A program made the position numbers and the translations under genes. Below the pieces are notes generated by a model, which did no database searches, was not told where the DNA came from, and saw only the letters and a program-made list of their open reading frames with translations. A DNA stretch of 64,000 bases, from the NCBI GenBank assembly GCA_019828595.1, contig JAHQRK010000004.1, positions 1,302,001-1,366,000 on the forward strand, given 5' to 3'. The number at the start of each line of letters is the position of its first letter. Position 1 is the first letter of the stretch. Positions 10,587 through 21,317 of the stretch are shown here, one piece after another. The DNA comes from Aphanomyces cochlioides (Eukaryota; Oomycota; Saprolegniomycetes; Saprolegniales; Verrucalvaceae).

Positions 10587-13500
10587 GTGGCACGAGCCTT
10601 CACAAGTCCCACACTCACCAACCGACTTGACTACATCTTTTGTTCGTCCACCTTGGCGGGTCTTCGTCATTGGAAGGCGACGCACATGCCACACGTTCCA
10701 CAGGCTGACCACGTGGCTTGTCGTATCATCACAAAGCGTCAAACATTGCGCCATGGCTCTGGATCATGGAAAGCTCCAACTTGGCTACTTCGTCTACCAC
10801 GAGCGGCCGAGATTGTTCATGGATGTCTGGATCGATTTTTGGACAAGTCTCCAACATTCCACAATATCTCCAAGGCCTACGACATGCTGGTCAATGATAT
10901 CCGCTCCCAACTCAAAGAATACCATTCTCAACGATTGGAGAAACAACGTCTGCCGTTGAAGAAGTTAGCTGTCGAGATCGCTTCGCTTTTGCAAGTCCCC
11001 AACATGCGTCAAGATGCAGTGCTGGTGGATCGAGTGCGAGACCTTCAAAAGCAAATTCACGAGCTGCAAGATCGAGACAAGCAGTTTCGTCAAGACCAGG
11101 CGTTCCAACTTCACTTGTACAAAGCAGAGCGCTCGTCCAAGTTCCACTTCATGTCCCCTGTCCCTACCCCCTTGAAGAAGACAGTCTTCAAAGAGTTGGT
11201 GGATGTCAATGGAAATGTTGTCTCCAATCAACAAGGCATGTCTGACGTCCTGGTCGACTACTACAAGGACTTGTTTGCAGCTCCCGAGGTGCAGCGATCT
11301 GGAGACGAAGTGCCGTCATTTCTGACCCCATTGACTCGACACAAGCAACTGCCAGAGCAAGCCCAGAAAGAGCTGTCGGCTCCCTTGCGCGCCAACGAGT
11401 TCTATCATGCTATTCGACACAGCAGTTCGAACTCAGCGCCAGGTCCCAACGCTCTGCCATTCGAAGTCCTCAAACTTGCACCTCACAAGTGGTCGTTGGT
11501 ATTGGAGCTGCTATTCACACACCAGCTCCATTCTCACCCTCGCTTGACTCCCATGCAACTTGTCAGTACGCTGGTGTTGCTGCACAAGAAAGGCCCCAAG
11601 TCACAGGCCAAGAACTATCGGCCCATTAGCCTACTCAACACGGATGTGAAAATCCTGACGAGTATTCTGGCTTATCGACTCCAGCGCCACATTCGACACA
11701 TCATCCACCCGGACCAGCAAGGCTTTATCCGTCGAAGCAATATCCAAACCAATATTGCACGACTGGATGACATGCTGCACCACATCAAACTACACAGTCC
11801 GTCCTCGATGGTGGCACTGCTTGACTTTGAGAAAGCTTTTGATCGCGTGGACCACGCGTACTTGCTCCGCGTCCTCCGTCACTATGGCTTTCCCGAAACC
11901 TTTGTTGACATGGTTCGCGTACTGTACTCGGGCCGCAAGTCTCGCATCTTGGTGAACGGCTTCTTGTCCAAGCCAGTTCACATCTCACGCGGTGTGTTGC
12001 AAGGTGATCCACTGTCGCCACTTCTGTTTGTGATCGCTTTGGAACCGATGTGCCAACTCCTACGGCAACACTCCAACTATGGCATCAAGTGTGGGGATCG
12101 CTACCACACTGGGAGTTACTTTGCCGACGACTCGCAACTCTATGCGGCAAATGAGACGTGCCTCCACCGGCAGCTTGCATTGGTTCAAACCTTTTGCGAC
12201 AAGTCTGGTTTCCGACTCAACGTAGACAAGACCCAAATTCTGACCTACAGCCAGTTGAATGGGAACCTTGCCTCACTACAAGTTACTTCCGACAGTCCCG
12301 TGAAGGCTCTTGGTATCTTGGTTGCGCCCAATCTTTCTCCATTGGCACGTTTCAATTACGTGTTTGAGAAGTTTGTGGCTCGCTTGTCTTTGTGGCTCTA
12401 CAAGGCTCGAACCATGGCCGGAAAAGTCACTATCCTGCACAGCATATGTCTGCCTGTGTTATGGTACCAACTGGCTTTTGTCCCTGCCGACAAAGACCTG
12501 GCCAAAAAGATCGACAAGGCCATGCTTCAATTTATGCATGGTGAAGAAATCAACCCATCCTCCTCTGTCCATGGCCTCCGTTTGATCAAAAAGGAGATCC
12601 TATTCATGCCGAAGAAGTCCGGTGGCTTAGGCCTGCACCATGCACTTGCTTTATGGCAACAACACAACCGCTCTGTCATGATCAGATGCATTCAAGCCAT
12701 CACCACCCCACCCCGCAAGTCTGCCATGTCCGCCTGGATTACGCCGGGTATACTCTCCTCGAGAAGGCTTTTCATCCATGGGGTTCCCCCCGAGATCTCC
12801 TCTTGGCAAATGGCTCTTCTGCATTCATCAGACAACTGTACAAGAATCCCAATATCACTCCAATGTGGAAAGCCTTATTGAGTAGCTGGTTTGAATCCCG
12901 CTGGACTCCGTACGGCTGTCCAAATCACATCTCATCTTTGGATGTTCCCCTTTGGCACAACTCGTATCTGCCTGGACTCGAAGACCTATACGATCAGTGC
13001 TCTACATCGACGCAAGACCAAGCCAATGTATTGGCTTCGCTTCACATCACGAAGTTGTCGCATTTGTTGACTCCGTGTCAGCGAGTTTGGCCAGCTTCGA
13101 TCTTGTTCGACAAAATCAACCGTGCCTGCCGCCAAGCCAATTTTGTCCCTCCAACGAAACAATGGATCTCAATCTTGGTGACCAAGTTATCACGATTGTT
13201 TGAGATTGTTTCTGAAGAGGATGCTCCCGTGTTCCACTTGCCGACGCCAAGCTCTGAATGGATGGAATGGCACTGGATAATTCACCCTGACTCGAGTCCG
13301 ATCTTGTTGGCGTTTGCGACTTCGAAATCGGCTAAGATCAGAGCTTCTCCAGCTGCCAGCTCGTCCATTCTTCCTACCAAGCATCTCAACCTGCCATCCA
13401 ACTTTTACGAAGACCCCAAGCGCCTTACCCAACTTGCCGCCTTCCTCCAACCCGACCACATTCTCCCTCGATATGGAGAGTTCATTTTCAAGACCCTTCT

Positions 13501-14002
13501 CCGCGCCAACGCCATGCAATATCTGTTTCAGTACCAAGACCCCAAGCCGACGTGTGTCTTCTGTCGTGTCAATGAGACGTACGAGCATTTCCTGTTCTCT
13601 TGTGGATATGGTCAATCTGTTTGGTATTTCTTCAAGACAATCCAGCGACTGCTCGAGTGTTCCTTTCCGTCCACGTGTCTGGAAATGTTCTACGAGACGC
13701 CCAAGCCGTCCGATGGATACTACATCCGTGGCTATCTGAAGATCTGGCCGATTGTCCGAGCCTGCGTGTATTATCAAATATGGCTCCAACGTGCCGATCG
13801 CACCTTTCGACCCGACCTCACAGCGAAGAGTCCGATGGAAGTTGCCATTCATGCTGCCTCTTTGATCAAGCTACATCTACAACAGCTCCTGGTTGATCTC
13901 CCTCTCAAGAAGGGATACACCAAGGTATTCAATGTGCTCAAGCATCTATCTTCGGACCCCTGGTTATGTCAACACATCATTCCTGACAGCGTCGTTTCAT
14001 GA
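10587..14002 (+). pseudogene. ORF2 fragment with one-base deletion
   Basis: From Val214 to TGA at 14000-14002. A C is missing at 12748/12749 (CCGGGTAT against CCGGGCTAT in the other copies), which shifts the frame downstream of the RT core. The first part is open to 12881 and the correct frame resumes to 14002. RT catalytic residues (DFEKAFDRVDH, FADDS) are in the first part and the zinc motif in the second. The first two-thirds of the endonuclease is missing. Carries IKLHSPSS, as do all copies further right where the site is present. Confidence 0.9.
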
Positions 14003-14150
14003 GTGAGCTAACGGCTCACTCACTTCATCTCCTGTTCAATGACCACTTTGCCATATTCTGTTTTCCAAGTTCTATTTATACAGTACGAGGCAAATTAGTA
14101 AGTCATTAGGGCCTTTGCTCAAAAATAAGGTTAATACAACTCATTTAACC
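14003..14150 (+). other. 3' UTR of copy U3
   Basis: 148 nt; stop-codon stem of 9 bp with loop TAACG (as in U6); ends in TTTAACC and abuts U4, which begins at codon 3 of ORF1. Confidence 0.85.
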
Positions 14151-17100
14151 AACGCCAACAGCTGTTCCGAGCTTCGTGAGACCAACACTCACGGAGTCAC
14201 CATCATTCCAGGTATTGTATCACCTCACCCACTTTCGTCGTCCAATCAGGATGGCGGAAGTGGTGTGAGTAATGTCTCTACACCTAACCCTAGGGCCGAA
14301 GTGGAGGTCGAGTTCGACCCCAATGGCGTCTCTGGAGACCAATCTGCGTCTCGCTCCACCAGCGCTTCACCTGGTGCTCCACTCGCCGGAGTTCCAGGGG
14401 GGGTCAACCTCAGTGGGTCAGTGGTTGACCCCCAGACCACTGTCGTTAACTTGTCTAGCGAAGCCCTCACTCAGGAGGGCGAACCACTGGGGCCTTGTGC
14501 CTGTGGTGGCTGCTTCCCTGGACTCCAATTGGAGTCGATCCCCAGTGAAGGCGGCGAGAAAACGGGGTCCATGCCAGCCCTAGAGGCTACGAGGGCCCCC
14601 CCTATGGGCACACCCTGCGGTTCTGTCTACTTCCCCCCAGGGGCCTCTTCGGAGGGGCGGGGGCGGTATCCCGATTTGGGTTCTCGCCGGAGCAATGGTG
14701 TACCCCAGTCACCGTGCTGCGGGGATGGCATGGATTCCCCTTCTACCCCTGTCACTGGGGGTCTGGCCCCGGCCTTTCTCGTGACCAATGGGACTGAGCC
14801 AGCAGCCACCAACCGCGTCGCCCCCTGTGCTGAGCCTCCTAGAACGGGAGAGGAAGAAGAACAATCTCAAGAGGACGTGGATATGGTCTCTGGAGACGCC
14901 GAGGGGAAGGATTCTACTGAAACCGAAGCCTTAACCGACGAGGGAAATACTCAAATTCACTCGGAGGTTGATGGGTCAGGCGACATTAACGGCCAAGCGA
15001 AGCCGTGTGATACTTCTGGAGAAGTTATTCAAGAGGAACAATCGACAAACAAAGACAATGAACAGTCAAATCAAGACATTGTCGACAAATCCGTTGCTCA
15101 CGGAAATGGCGCTGTTGACCCTCCTTCCGCGGCAGACAAAATACAAGGCGATCAAGAGCAACAAAACGCTGAAAAGGCCAATCCATGGACGCAAAAGACT
15201 CCCGGCAAGGATTCAGCTTCGTCCAAGAAAGATTCCAAGCAAGGCAATGCTCCCAAAGGCGCAAAACACCGCAACACTGGTGCTCATGCTGTTGCCGATG
15301 ACGATATTGCGCGATGCGAGGCCATGGCGGACGCATTCTACAAAGACTCTGGTGACATGGACGCCTTCATTGAAAACATTTTGCTCACCCCCCAGTCCCA
15401 AGTGTACGAGCTCACAGTCAAGTTGGGCGAAGCCTACAAGGACTGGTCCGAAAAAGTCATCTGCGATCAATTTGTCAAGGAAAATCCTGGTTCATTATGG
15501 GGCTCCAAATTTCCGAACATTTTGATCCACAAGAAGAACCCACAGACCATTGTGATCTCAAGTTACAACTTGTCTACGTGCGTGGAAATGGGAGGCACAA
15601 CGTTTCGACTTGGTGGCAAAGATTTCCTGGTTCCCAAGTACTCGCGTTATGGCAACAACTACTACGTTACGTTCAACAAGGTCTGTCACCCTTCGATGGC
15701 CAAGGCAATTGTCAAGAAAATGGCTGCATTGACCAAGTCAGTGATAGCAGCATTCAACCCTACTGCTGGTCAGAACATCAAGTCGCCGCATTTGAGAGTC
15801 ATTTTCAAGTCGCCTGCGCCTCCTGCAGTGTTGGTGCCAAAATCCGGCGACGCACTACGCGAAATCACCATTACGGATCCGTCGGGTCAGCCTTTTGTCG
15901 TCGTGTTTCAGCACAAGATCGCTGCTCTGAACAAGACATTGCCTCCGTCGATTGTTTCACGACGTGCAGAGGCCAAGGCTGAAAAAGCGAAGGCAAAAGC
16001 GGCCAAGGCAGCGGCAAAATCTCCTCCGTCAGGAGAAAAAGAACCTGAACATGATGGAGACGATCATGATCAAGACCCTGGAACAAATGCGGAAGGCGAG
16101 GCCGACTCAACTGAGGCATCTGGAGATCGTCAAGATGAACAACCACAGCCAACAGCTCCTTCTCATGGCTCTGATGTCGATATGTCTGGTGACAGCGATC
16201 CCCCTAACAACAACGGACAAGACAAACAACAAGAAGATGTGGAAATGTCTACCAACGAATCGCCCGCTCTTGCTCCACCAAGTGAGCAGCCCAAGAACTC
16301 GCTGGACCTTCAATTGGTAACGGGCTACCGGTCTGGACCAGCTCCAAAACGTACTTTGCCTTCGTCCCCACGTTTGGATCCCCTGCCGACATCCAACCGT
16401 TTTCATATCCTCGAAGAAGACGACGTGGAACTCTCGTTTGAAGACTTTGCAGTGCCTCGAATTGTATTGGAAGATTCAAGTGCGCCACGCCCGAAAAAGA
16501 CCAAAGGCAAAGCGAAGAAACAACGACTTAACAAGTCTGCTGCAGCCCACCTCGAATTGGCGAAGAAGATCATTCGAGACAAGAAAGTCGAAGGCAGTAT
16601 CACCGAATGTCAACGCATTTTGCGAGATGATCCTCAGCTCGTTGCACATGCTATGTACGCACAAGATGAAGACCTCAGTTTGTTTCAGTCACTTGTTGCA
16701 ACCAAGACTATTGAGCGCAAGATGGCTTTGTTAAAAGCTCAAGGCAAGCCTCACAACTACAAACATCACGTCAACTTCATGGCTCAATACAAGATTCACC
16801 CGTCAGAAATCTTGGAAGAATTGACCACGGACATACCAGAGATCAAGCGCATCCTCTTTGCACTTGCTACGATTGACTTATTCCTCTCAAATCGGGCCCC
16901 AGACCTCTACACAAACTCGGAGGCACTGACTGTTCTATTGAACCAAGAAGCAACAAGATTGCCTGACACCAACTGCTTGACGGACTGGTCGCTGTTTGCT
17001 TTGATCGAAAACTTCAGCGACAATCTCGAGAAGTTCACTTTGCCGGCTCCCGTCTTGTCGGCCATCTCGATGCTCAAAAGCATCACCAACAATTACCACA

Positions 17101-17183
17101 TCGACGAGCTCTGCAGCAAAGCTCACCACTCCATGAACGCCGACGAAATTGATCCCCTCGATTTGGAGGACGATCAACTCTAA
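14151..17183 (+). CDS. ORF1 protein of the LINE, missing only Met-Ser
   Basis: Position upstream of the EN-RT gene suggests a nucleic-acid-binding structural protein (inference). The complete protein, judged from starts at 41491, 49006 and 60260 (-), has 1,012 residues; this copy is open from residue 3. In order: a Gly/Pro/Ser-rich, partly acidic N-terminal third; a mixed domain at about 385-590 with many aromatic and basic residues; an Ala/Lys-rich helix near 605-626; an acidic linker; a Lys-rich segment near 781-798 (PKKTKGKAKKQR) that could be a nuclear signal; and a helical domain to an acidic C-terminus. I see no CCHC zinc knuckle and recognise no named ORF1 family. U3's tail is in frame with it but offers no ATG, so expression would need an unusual start. 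Confidence 0.85.
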   Translation, partial: NANSCSELRETNTHGVTIIPGIVSPHPLSSSNQDGGSGVSNVSTPNPRAEVEVEFDPNGVSGDQSASRSTSASPGAPLAGVPGGVNLSGSVVDPQTTVVNLSSEALTQEGEPLGPCACGGCFPGLQLESIPSEGGEKTGSMPALEATRAPPMGTPCGSVYFPPGASSEGRGRYPDLGSRRSNGVPQSPCCGDGMDSPSTPVTGGLAPAFLVTNGTEPAATNRVAPCAEPPRTGEEEEQSQEDVDMVSGDAEGKDSTETEALTDEGNTQIHSEVDGSGDINGQAKPCDTSGEVIQEEQSTNKDNEQSNQDIVDKSVAHGNGAVDPPSAADKIQGDQEQQNAEKANPWTQKTPGKDSASSKKDSKQGNAPKGAKHRNTGAHAVADDDIARCEAMADAFYKDSGDMDAFIENILLTPQSQVYELTVKLGEAYKDWSEKVICDQFVKENPGSLWGSKFPNILIHKKNPQTIVISSYNLSTCVEMGGTTFRLGGKDFLVPKYSRYGNNYYVTFNKVCHPSMAKAIVKKMAALTKSVIAAFNPTAGQNIKSPHLRVIFKSPAPPAVLVPKSGDALREITITDPSGQPFVVVFQHKIAALNKTLPPSIVSRRAEAKAEKAKAKAAKAAAKSPPSGEKEPEHDGDDHDQDPGTNAEGEADSTEASGDRQDEQPQPTAPSHGSDVDMSGDSDPPNNNGQDKQQEDVEMSTNESPALAPPSEQPKNSLDLQLVTGYRSGPAPKRTLPSSPRLDPLPTSNRFHILEEDDVELSFEDFAVPRIVLEDSSAPRPKKTKGKAKKQRLNKSAAAHLELAKKIIRDKKVEGSITECQRILRDDPQLVAHAMYAQDEDLSLFQSLVATKTIERKMALLKAQGKPHNYKHHVNFMAQYKIHPSEILEELTTDIPEIKRILFALATIDLFLSNRAPDLYTNSEALTVLLNQEATRLPDTNCLTDWSLFALIENFSDNLEKFTLPAPVLSAISMLKSITNNYHIDELCSKAHHSMNADEIDPLDLEDDQL
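14399..14433. repeat. 11-bp inverted repeat in ORF1
   Basis: GGGGGTCAACC (14399-14409) and GGTTGACCCCC (14423-14433) form a perfect 11-bp stem around a 13-nt loop inside the ORF1 coding region. It is also present in the ORF1 copies of P1, P2 and M1. Confidence 0.8.
14521..14536. repeat. 16-bp perfect palindrome in ORF1
   Basis: GACTCCAATTGGAGTC reads the same on both strands. It is one of several inverted repeats in the first 700 nt of ORF1 and is conserved in the other ORF1 5' regions (for example near 41869 and 49380). Confidence 0.8.
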
Positions 17184-17261
17184 GGCTTCTATCCCCTGCA
17201 TCAATCCATTTCAACCTCCCCTCTGACCCCTCCATTCTACTCATTTTCATCTGTACTCGTG

Positions 17262-20200
17262 ATGAGTGACAACAACTTCTCCGATGTCCCAACTGAACTC
17301 GTGGACTGGGACCCACAAATCATCTCCCTCAACACCAATGGCTTCTCCAACAGTCATCGGTACATCCTCGACAAACTATCAAGTGTTCACGACGTTTCCT
17401 TTATCCAAGAAACCCGTTTCCGCACGCCAAGTCTCCACGACCGTGTTGCGTTCCATTGGCAACGCATCACAAACCACGAAGGCTCTTTGTTCTTTGAAGA
17501 GCCTATTTACCCTGAAGTATCCACGTCGCCAGCCACTGGAGGTCTGGCTACGTTGATACATCCTCACTCTCCTTTGAAGAACGCCACTCAAGTCCCTCAT
17601 GACAACTCAGTGCTTCGTGGTCGTTATCTACAAGTGCGATGTACTCTGGGTCCACTGACAGTCGTTCTCCACAATATCTATGCGCCGGCAGCCTTCCAAG
17701 AACGAGCAAGTTACTTCGAAGAATTGCCACGCGACTTTCCTCCACATGCGCTCCACATTGTTGGAGGAGATTTCAACTGCACTCTCAACAAAGATTTGGA
17801 TTCGTTGAGACCCAGTACCTCCACCATGGCCGGCACCCTTCAACTGGAACAATGGATGCACAGTTTGTCTCTGGTGGATCTGTTTCGCCGTCAAAACCCC
17901 GTGGCACGAGCCTTCACAAGCCCCACACTCTCCAACCGACTCGACTACATCTTTTGTTCGTCCACCTTGGCGGGTCTTCGTCATTGGAAGGCGACGCACA
18001 TGCCACACGTTCCACAGGCTGACCACGTGGCTTGTCGTATCATCACAAAGCGTCAAACATTGCGCCATGGCTCTGGATCATGGAAAGCTCCAACTTGGCT
18101 ACTTCGTCTACCACGAGCGGCCGAGATTGTTCATGGATGTCTGGATCGATTTTTGGACAAGTCTCCAACATTCCACAATATCTCCAAGGCCTACGACATG
18201 CTGGTCAATGATATCCGCTCCCAACTCAAAGAATACCATTCTCAACGATTGGAGAAACAACGTCTGCCGTTGAAGAAGTTAGCTGTCGAGATCGCTTCGC
18301 TTTTGCAAGTCCCCAACATGCGTCAAGATGCAGTGCTGGTGGATCGAGTGCGAGACCTTCAAAAGCAAATTCACGAGCTGCAAGATCGAGACAAGCAGTT
18401 TCGTCAAGACCAGGCGTTCCAACTTCACTTGTACAAAGCAGAGCGCTCGTCCAAGTTCCACTTCATGTCCCCTGTCCCTACCCCCTTGAAGAAGACAGTC
18501 TTCAAAGAGTTGGTGGATGTCAATGGAAATGTTGTCTCCAATCAACAAGGCATGTCTGACGTCCTGGTCGACTACTACAAGGACTTGTTTGCAGCTCCCG
18601 ACGTGCAGCGATCTGGAGACGAAGTGTCGTCATTTCTGACCCCATTGACTCGACACAAGCAACTGCCAGAGCAAGCCCAGAAAGAGCTGTCGGCTCCCTT
18701 GCGCGCCAACGAGTTCTATCATGCTATTCGACACAGCAGTTCGAACTCAGCGCCAGGTCCCAACGCTCTGCCATTCGAAGTCCTCAAACTTGCACCTCAC
18801 AAGTGGTCGTTGGTATTGGAGCTGCTATTCACACACCAGCTCCATTCTCACCCTCGCTTGACTCCCATGCAACTTGTCAGTACGCTGGTGTTGCTGCACA
18901 AGAAAGGCCCCAAGTCACAAGCCAAGAACTATCGGCCCATTAGCCTACTCAACACGGATGTGAAAATCCTGACGAGTATTCTGGCTTATCGACTCCAGCG
19001 CCACATTCGACACATCATCCACCCGGACCAGCAAGGCTTTATCCATCGAAGCAATATCCAAACCAATATTGCACGACTGGATGACATGCTGCACCACATC
19101 AAACTACACAGTCCGTCCTCGATGGTGGCACTGCTTGACTTTGAGAAAGCTTTTGATCGCGTGGACCACGCGTACTTGCTCCGCGTCCTCCGTCACTATG
19201 GCTTTCCCGAAACCTTTGTTGACATGGTTCGCGTACTGTACTCGGGCCGCAAGTCTCGCATCTTGGTGAACGGCTTCTTGTCCAAGCCAGTTCACATCTC
19301 ACGCGGTGTGTTGCAAGGTGATCCACTGTCGCCACTTCTGTTTGTGATCGCTTTGGAACCGATGTGCCAACTCCTACGGCAACACTCCAACTATGGCATC
19401 AAGTGTGGGGATCGCTACCACACTGGGAGTTACTTTGCCGACGACTCGCAACTCTATGCGGCAAATGAGACGTGCCTCCACCGGCAGCTTGCATTGGTTC
19501 AAATCTTTTGCGACAAGTCTGGTTTCCGACTCAACGTAGACAAGACCCAAATTCTGACTTACAGCCAGTTGAATGGGAACCTTGCCTCACTACAAGTTAC
19601 TTCCGACAGTCCCGTGAAGGCTCTTGGTATCTTGGTTGCGCCCAATCTTTCTCCATTGGCACGTTTCAATTACGTGTTTGAGAAGTTTGTGGCTCGCTTG
19701 TCTTTGTGGCTCTACAAGGCTCGAACCATGGCCGGAAAAGTCACTATCCTGCACAGCATATGTCTGCCTGTGTTATGGTACCAACTGGCTTTTGTCCCTG
19801 CCGACAAAGACCTGGCCAAAAAGATCGACAAGGCCATGCTTCAATTTATGCATGGTGAAGAAATCAACCCATCCTCCTCTGTCCATGGCCTCCGTTTGAT
19901 CAAAAAGGAGATCCTATTCATGCCGAAGAAGTCCGGTGGCTTAGGCCTGCACCATGCACTTGCTTTATGGCAACAACACAACCGCTCTGTCATGATCAGA
20001 TGCATTCAAGCCATCACCACCCCACCCCGCAAGTCTGCCATGTCCGCCTGGATTACGCCGGGCTATACTCTCCTCGAGAAGGCTTTTCATCCATGGGGTT
20101 CCCCCCGAGATCTCCTCTTGGCAAATGGCTCTTCTGCATTCATCAGACAACTGTACAAGAATCCCAATATCACTCCAATGTGGAAAGCCTTATTGAGTAG

Positions 20201-21317
20201 CTGGTTTGAATCCCGCTGGACTCCGTACGGCTGTCCAAATCACATCTCATCTTTGGATGTTCCCCTTTGGCACAACTCGTATCTGCCTGGACTCGAAGAC
20301 CTATACGATCAGTGCTCTACATCGACGCAAGACCAAGCCAATGTATTGGCTTCGCTTCACATCACGAAGTTGTCGCATTTGTTGACTCCGTGTCAGCGAG
20401 TTTGGCCAGCTTCGATCTTGTTCGACAAAATCAACCGTGCCTGCCGCCAAGCCAATTTTGTCCCTCCAACGAAACAATGGATCTCAATCTTGGTGACCAA
20501 GTTATCACGATTGTTTGAGATTGTTTCTGAAGAGGATGCTCCCGTGTTCCACTTGCCGACGCCAAGCTCTGAATGGATGGAATGGCACTGGATAATTCAC
20601 CCTGACTCGAGTCCGATCTTGTTGGCGTTTGCGACTTCGAAATCGGCTAAGATCAGAGCTTCTCCAGCTGTCAGCTCGTCCATTCTTCCTACCAAGCATC
20701 TCAACCTGCCATCCAACTTTTACGAAGACCCCAAGCGCCTTACCCAACTTGCCGCCTTCCTCCAACCCGACCACATTCTCCCTCGATATGGAGAGTTCAT
20801 TTTCAAGACCCTTCTCCGCGCCAACGCCATGCAATATCTGTTTCAGTACCAAGACCCCAAGCCGACGTGTGTCTTCTGTCGTGTCAATGAGACGTACGAG
20901 CATTTCCTGTTCTCTTGTGGATATGGTCAATCTGTTTGGTATTTCTTCAAGGCGATCCAGCGACTGCTCGAGTGTTCCTTTCCGTCCACGTGTCTGGAAA
21001 TGTTCTACGAGACGCCCAAGCCGTCCGATGGATACTACATCCGTGGCTATCTGAAGATCTGGCCGATTGTCCGAGCCTGCGTGTATTATCAAATATGGCT
21101 CCAACGTGCCGATCGCACCTTTCGACCCGACCTCACAGCGAAGAGTCCGATGGAAGTTGCCATTCATGCTGCCTCTTTGATCAAGCTACATCTACAACAG
21201 CTCCTGGTTGATCTCCCTCTCAAGAAGGGATACACCAAGGTATTCAATGTGCTCAAGCATCTATCTTCGGACCCCTGGTTACGTCAACACATCATTCCTG
21301 ACAGCGTCGTTTCATGA
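17262..21317 (+). CDS. ORF2: AP endonuclease - reverse transcriptase polyprotein (intact)
   Basis: 1,351 aa from ATG at 17262 (GTG at 17259 is in frame, but ATG suits a eukaryote). It would nick target DNA and copy the element RNA from the nick. N-terminal endonuclease: LNTNG near 23-27, IQETR with Glu50, NIYAP near 139-142, GGDFN with Asp170/Asn172, RLDYI 226-230, and Asp254-His255 (ADH where many families have SDH). RT: NYRPISLLNT near 556-565, Asp626 in DFEKAFDRVDH, GVLQGDPLSP near 682-691, and FADD with Asp727/728. C-terminal zinc motif: C1203, C1206, H1214, C1219. No RNase H domain is seen. This layout is that of the L1 group. Private changes: His595 (GFIHRS) and Ile748. A 78-nt C/T-rich spacer separates it from ORF1. 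Confidence 0.95.
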   Translation: MSDNNFSDVPTELVDWDPQIISLNTNGFSNSHRYILDKLSSVHDVSFIQETRFRTPSLHDRVAFHWQRITNHEGSLFFEEPIYPEVSTSPATGGLATLIHPHSPLKNATQVPHDNSVLRGRYLQVRCTLGPLTVVLHNIYAPAAFQERASYFEELPRDFPPHALHIVGGDFNCTLNKDLDSLRPSTSTMAGTLQLEQWMHSLSLVDLFRRQNPVARAFTSPTLSNRLDYIFCSSTLAGLRHWKATHMPHVPQADHVACRIITKRQTLRHGSGSWKAPTWLLRLPRAAEIVHGCLDRFLDKSPTFHNISKAYDMLVNDIRSQLKEYHSQRLEKQRLPLKKLAVEIASLLQVPNMRQDAVLVDRVRDLQKQIHELQDRDKQFRQDQAFQLHLYKAERSSKFHFMSPVPTPLKKTVFKELVDVNGNVVSNQQGMSDVLVDYYKDLFAAPDVQRSGDEVSSFLTPLTRHKQLPEQAQKELSAPLRANEFYHAIRHSSSNSAPGPNALPFEVLKLAPHKWSLVLELLFTHQLHSHPRLTPMQLVSTLVLLHKKGPKSQAKNYRPISLLNTDVKILTSILAYRLQRHIRHIIHPDQQGFIHRSNIQTNIARLDDMLHHIKLHSPSSMVALLDFEKAFDRVDHAYLLRVLRHYGFPETFVDMVRVLYSGRKSRILVNGFLSKPVHISRGVLQGDPLSPLLFVIALEPMCQLLRQHSNYGIKCGDRYHTGSYFADDSQLYAANETCLHRQLALVQIFCDKSGFRLNVDKTQILTYSQLNGNLASLQVTSDSPVKALGILVAPNLSPLARFNYVFEKFVARLSLWLYKARTMAGKVTILHSICLPVLWYQLAFVPADKDLAKKIDKAMLQFMHGEEINPSSSVHGLRLIKKEILFMPKKSGGLGLHHALALWQQHNRSVMIRCIQAITTPPRKSAMSAWITPGYTLLEKAFHPWGSPRDLLLANGSSAFIRQLYKNPNITPMWKALLSSWFESRWTPYGCPNHISSLDVPLWHNSYLPGLEDLYDQCSTSTQDQANVLASLHITKLSHLLTPCQRVWPASILFDKINRACRQANFVPPTKQWISILVTKLSRLFEIVSEEDAPVFHLPTPSSEWMEWHWIIHPDSSPILLAFATSKSAKIRASPAVSSSILPTKHLNLPSNFYEDPKRLTQLAAFLQPDHILPRYGEFIFKTLLRANAMQYLFQYQDPKPTCVFCRVNETYEHFLFSCGYGQSVWYFFKAIQRLLECSFPSTCLEMFYETPKPSDGYYIRGYLKIWPIVRACVYYQIWLQRADRTFRPDLTAKSPMEVAIHAASLIKLHLQQLLVDLPLKKGYTKVFNVLKHLSSDPWLRQHIIPDSVVS

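Larger units (their letters stand above)
10587..14150 (+). mobile_element. LINE copy U3, truncated within ORF2
   Basis: Begins at ORF2 codon 214 (site C, CCGTGG in intact copies) and reaches its 3' end at 14150. No TSD. Its 3' half shares PAASSS, FFKTIQ and LCQHIIPDS with U6, so the two come from the same subtype. Confidence 0.92.

Noticed and set aside
17262..21317. RNase H domain or second zinc knuckle in ORF2
   Set aside because: Reading the C-terminal region shows only one Cx2C-x7-H-x4-C motif; no RNase H catalytic pattern was seen.
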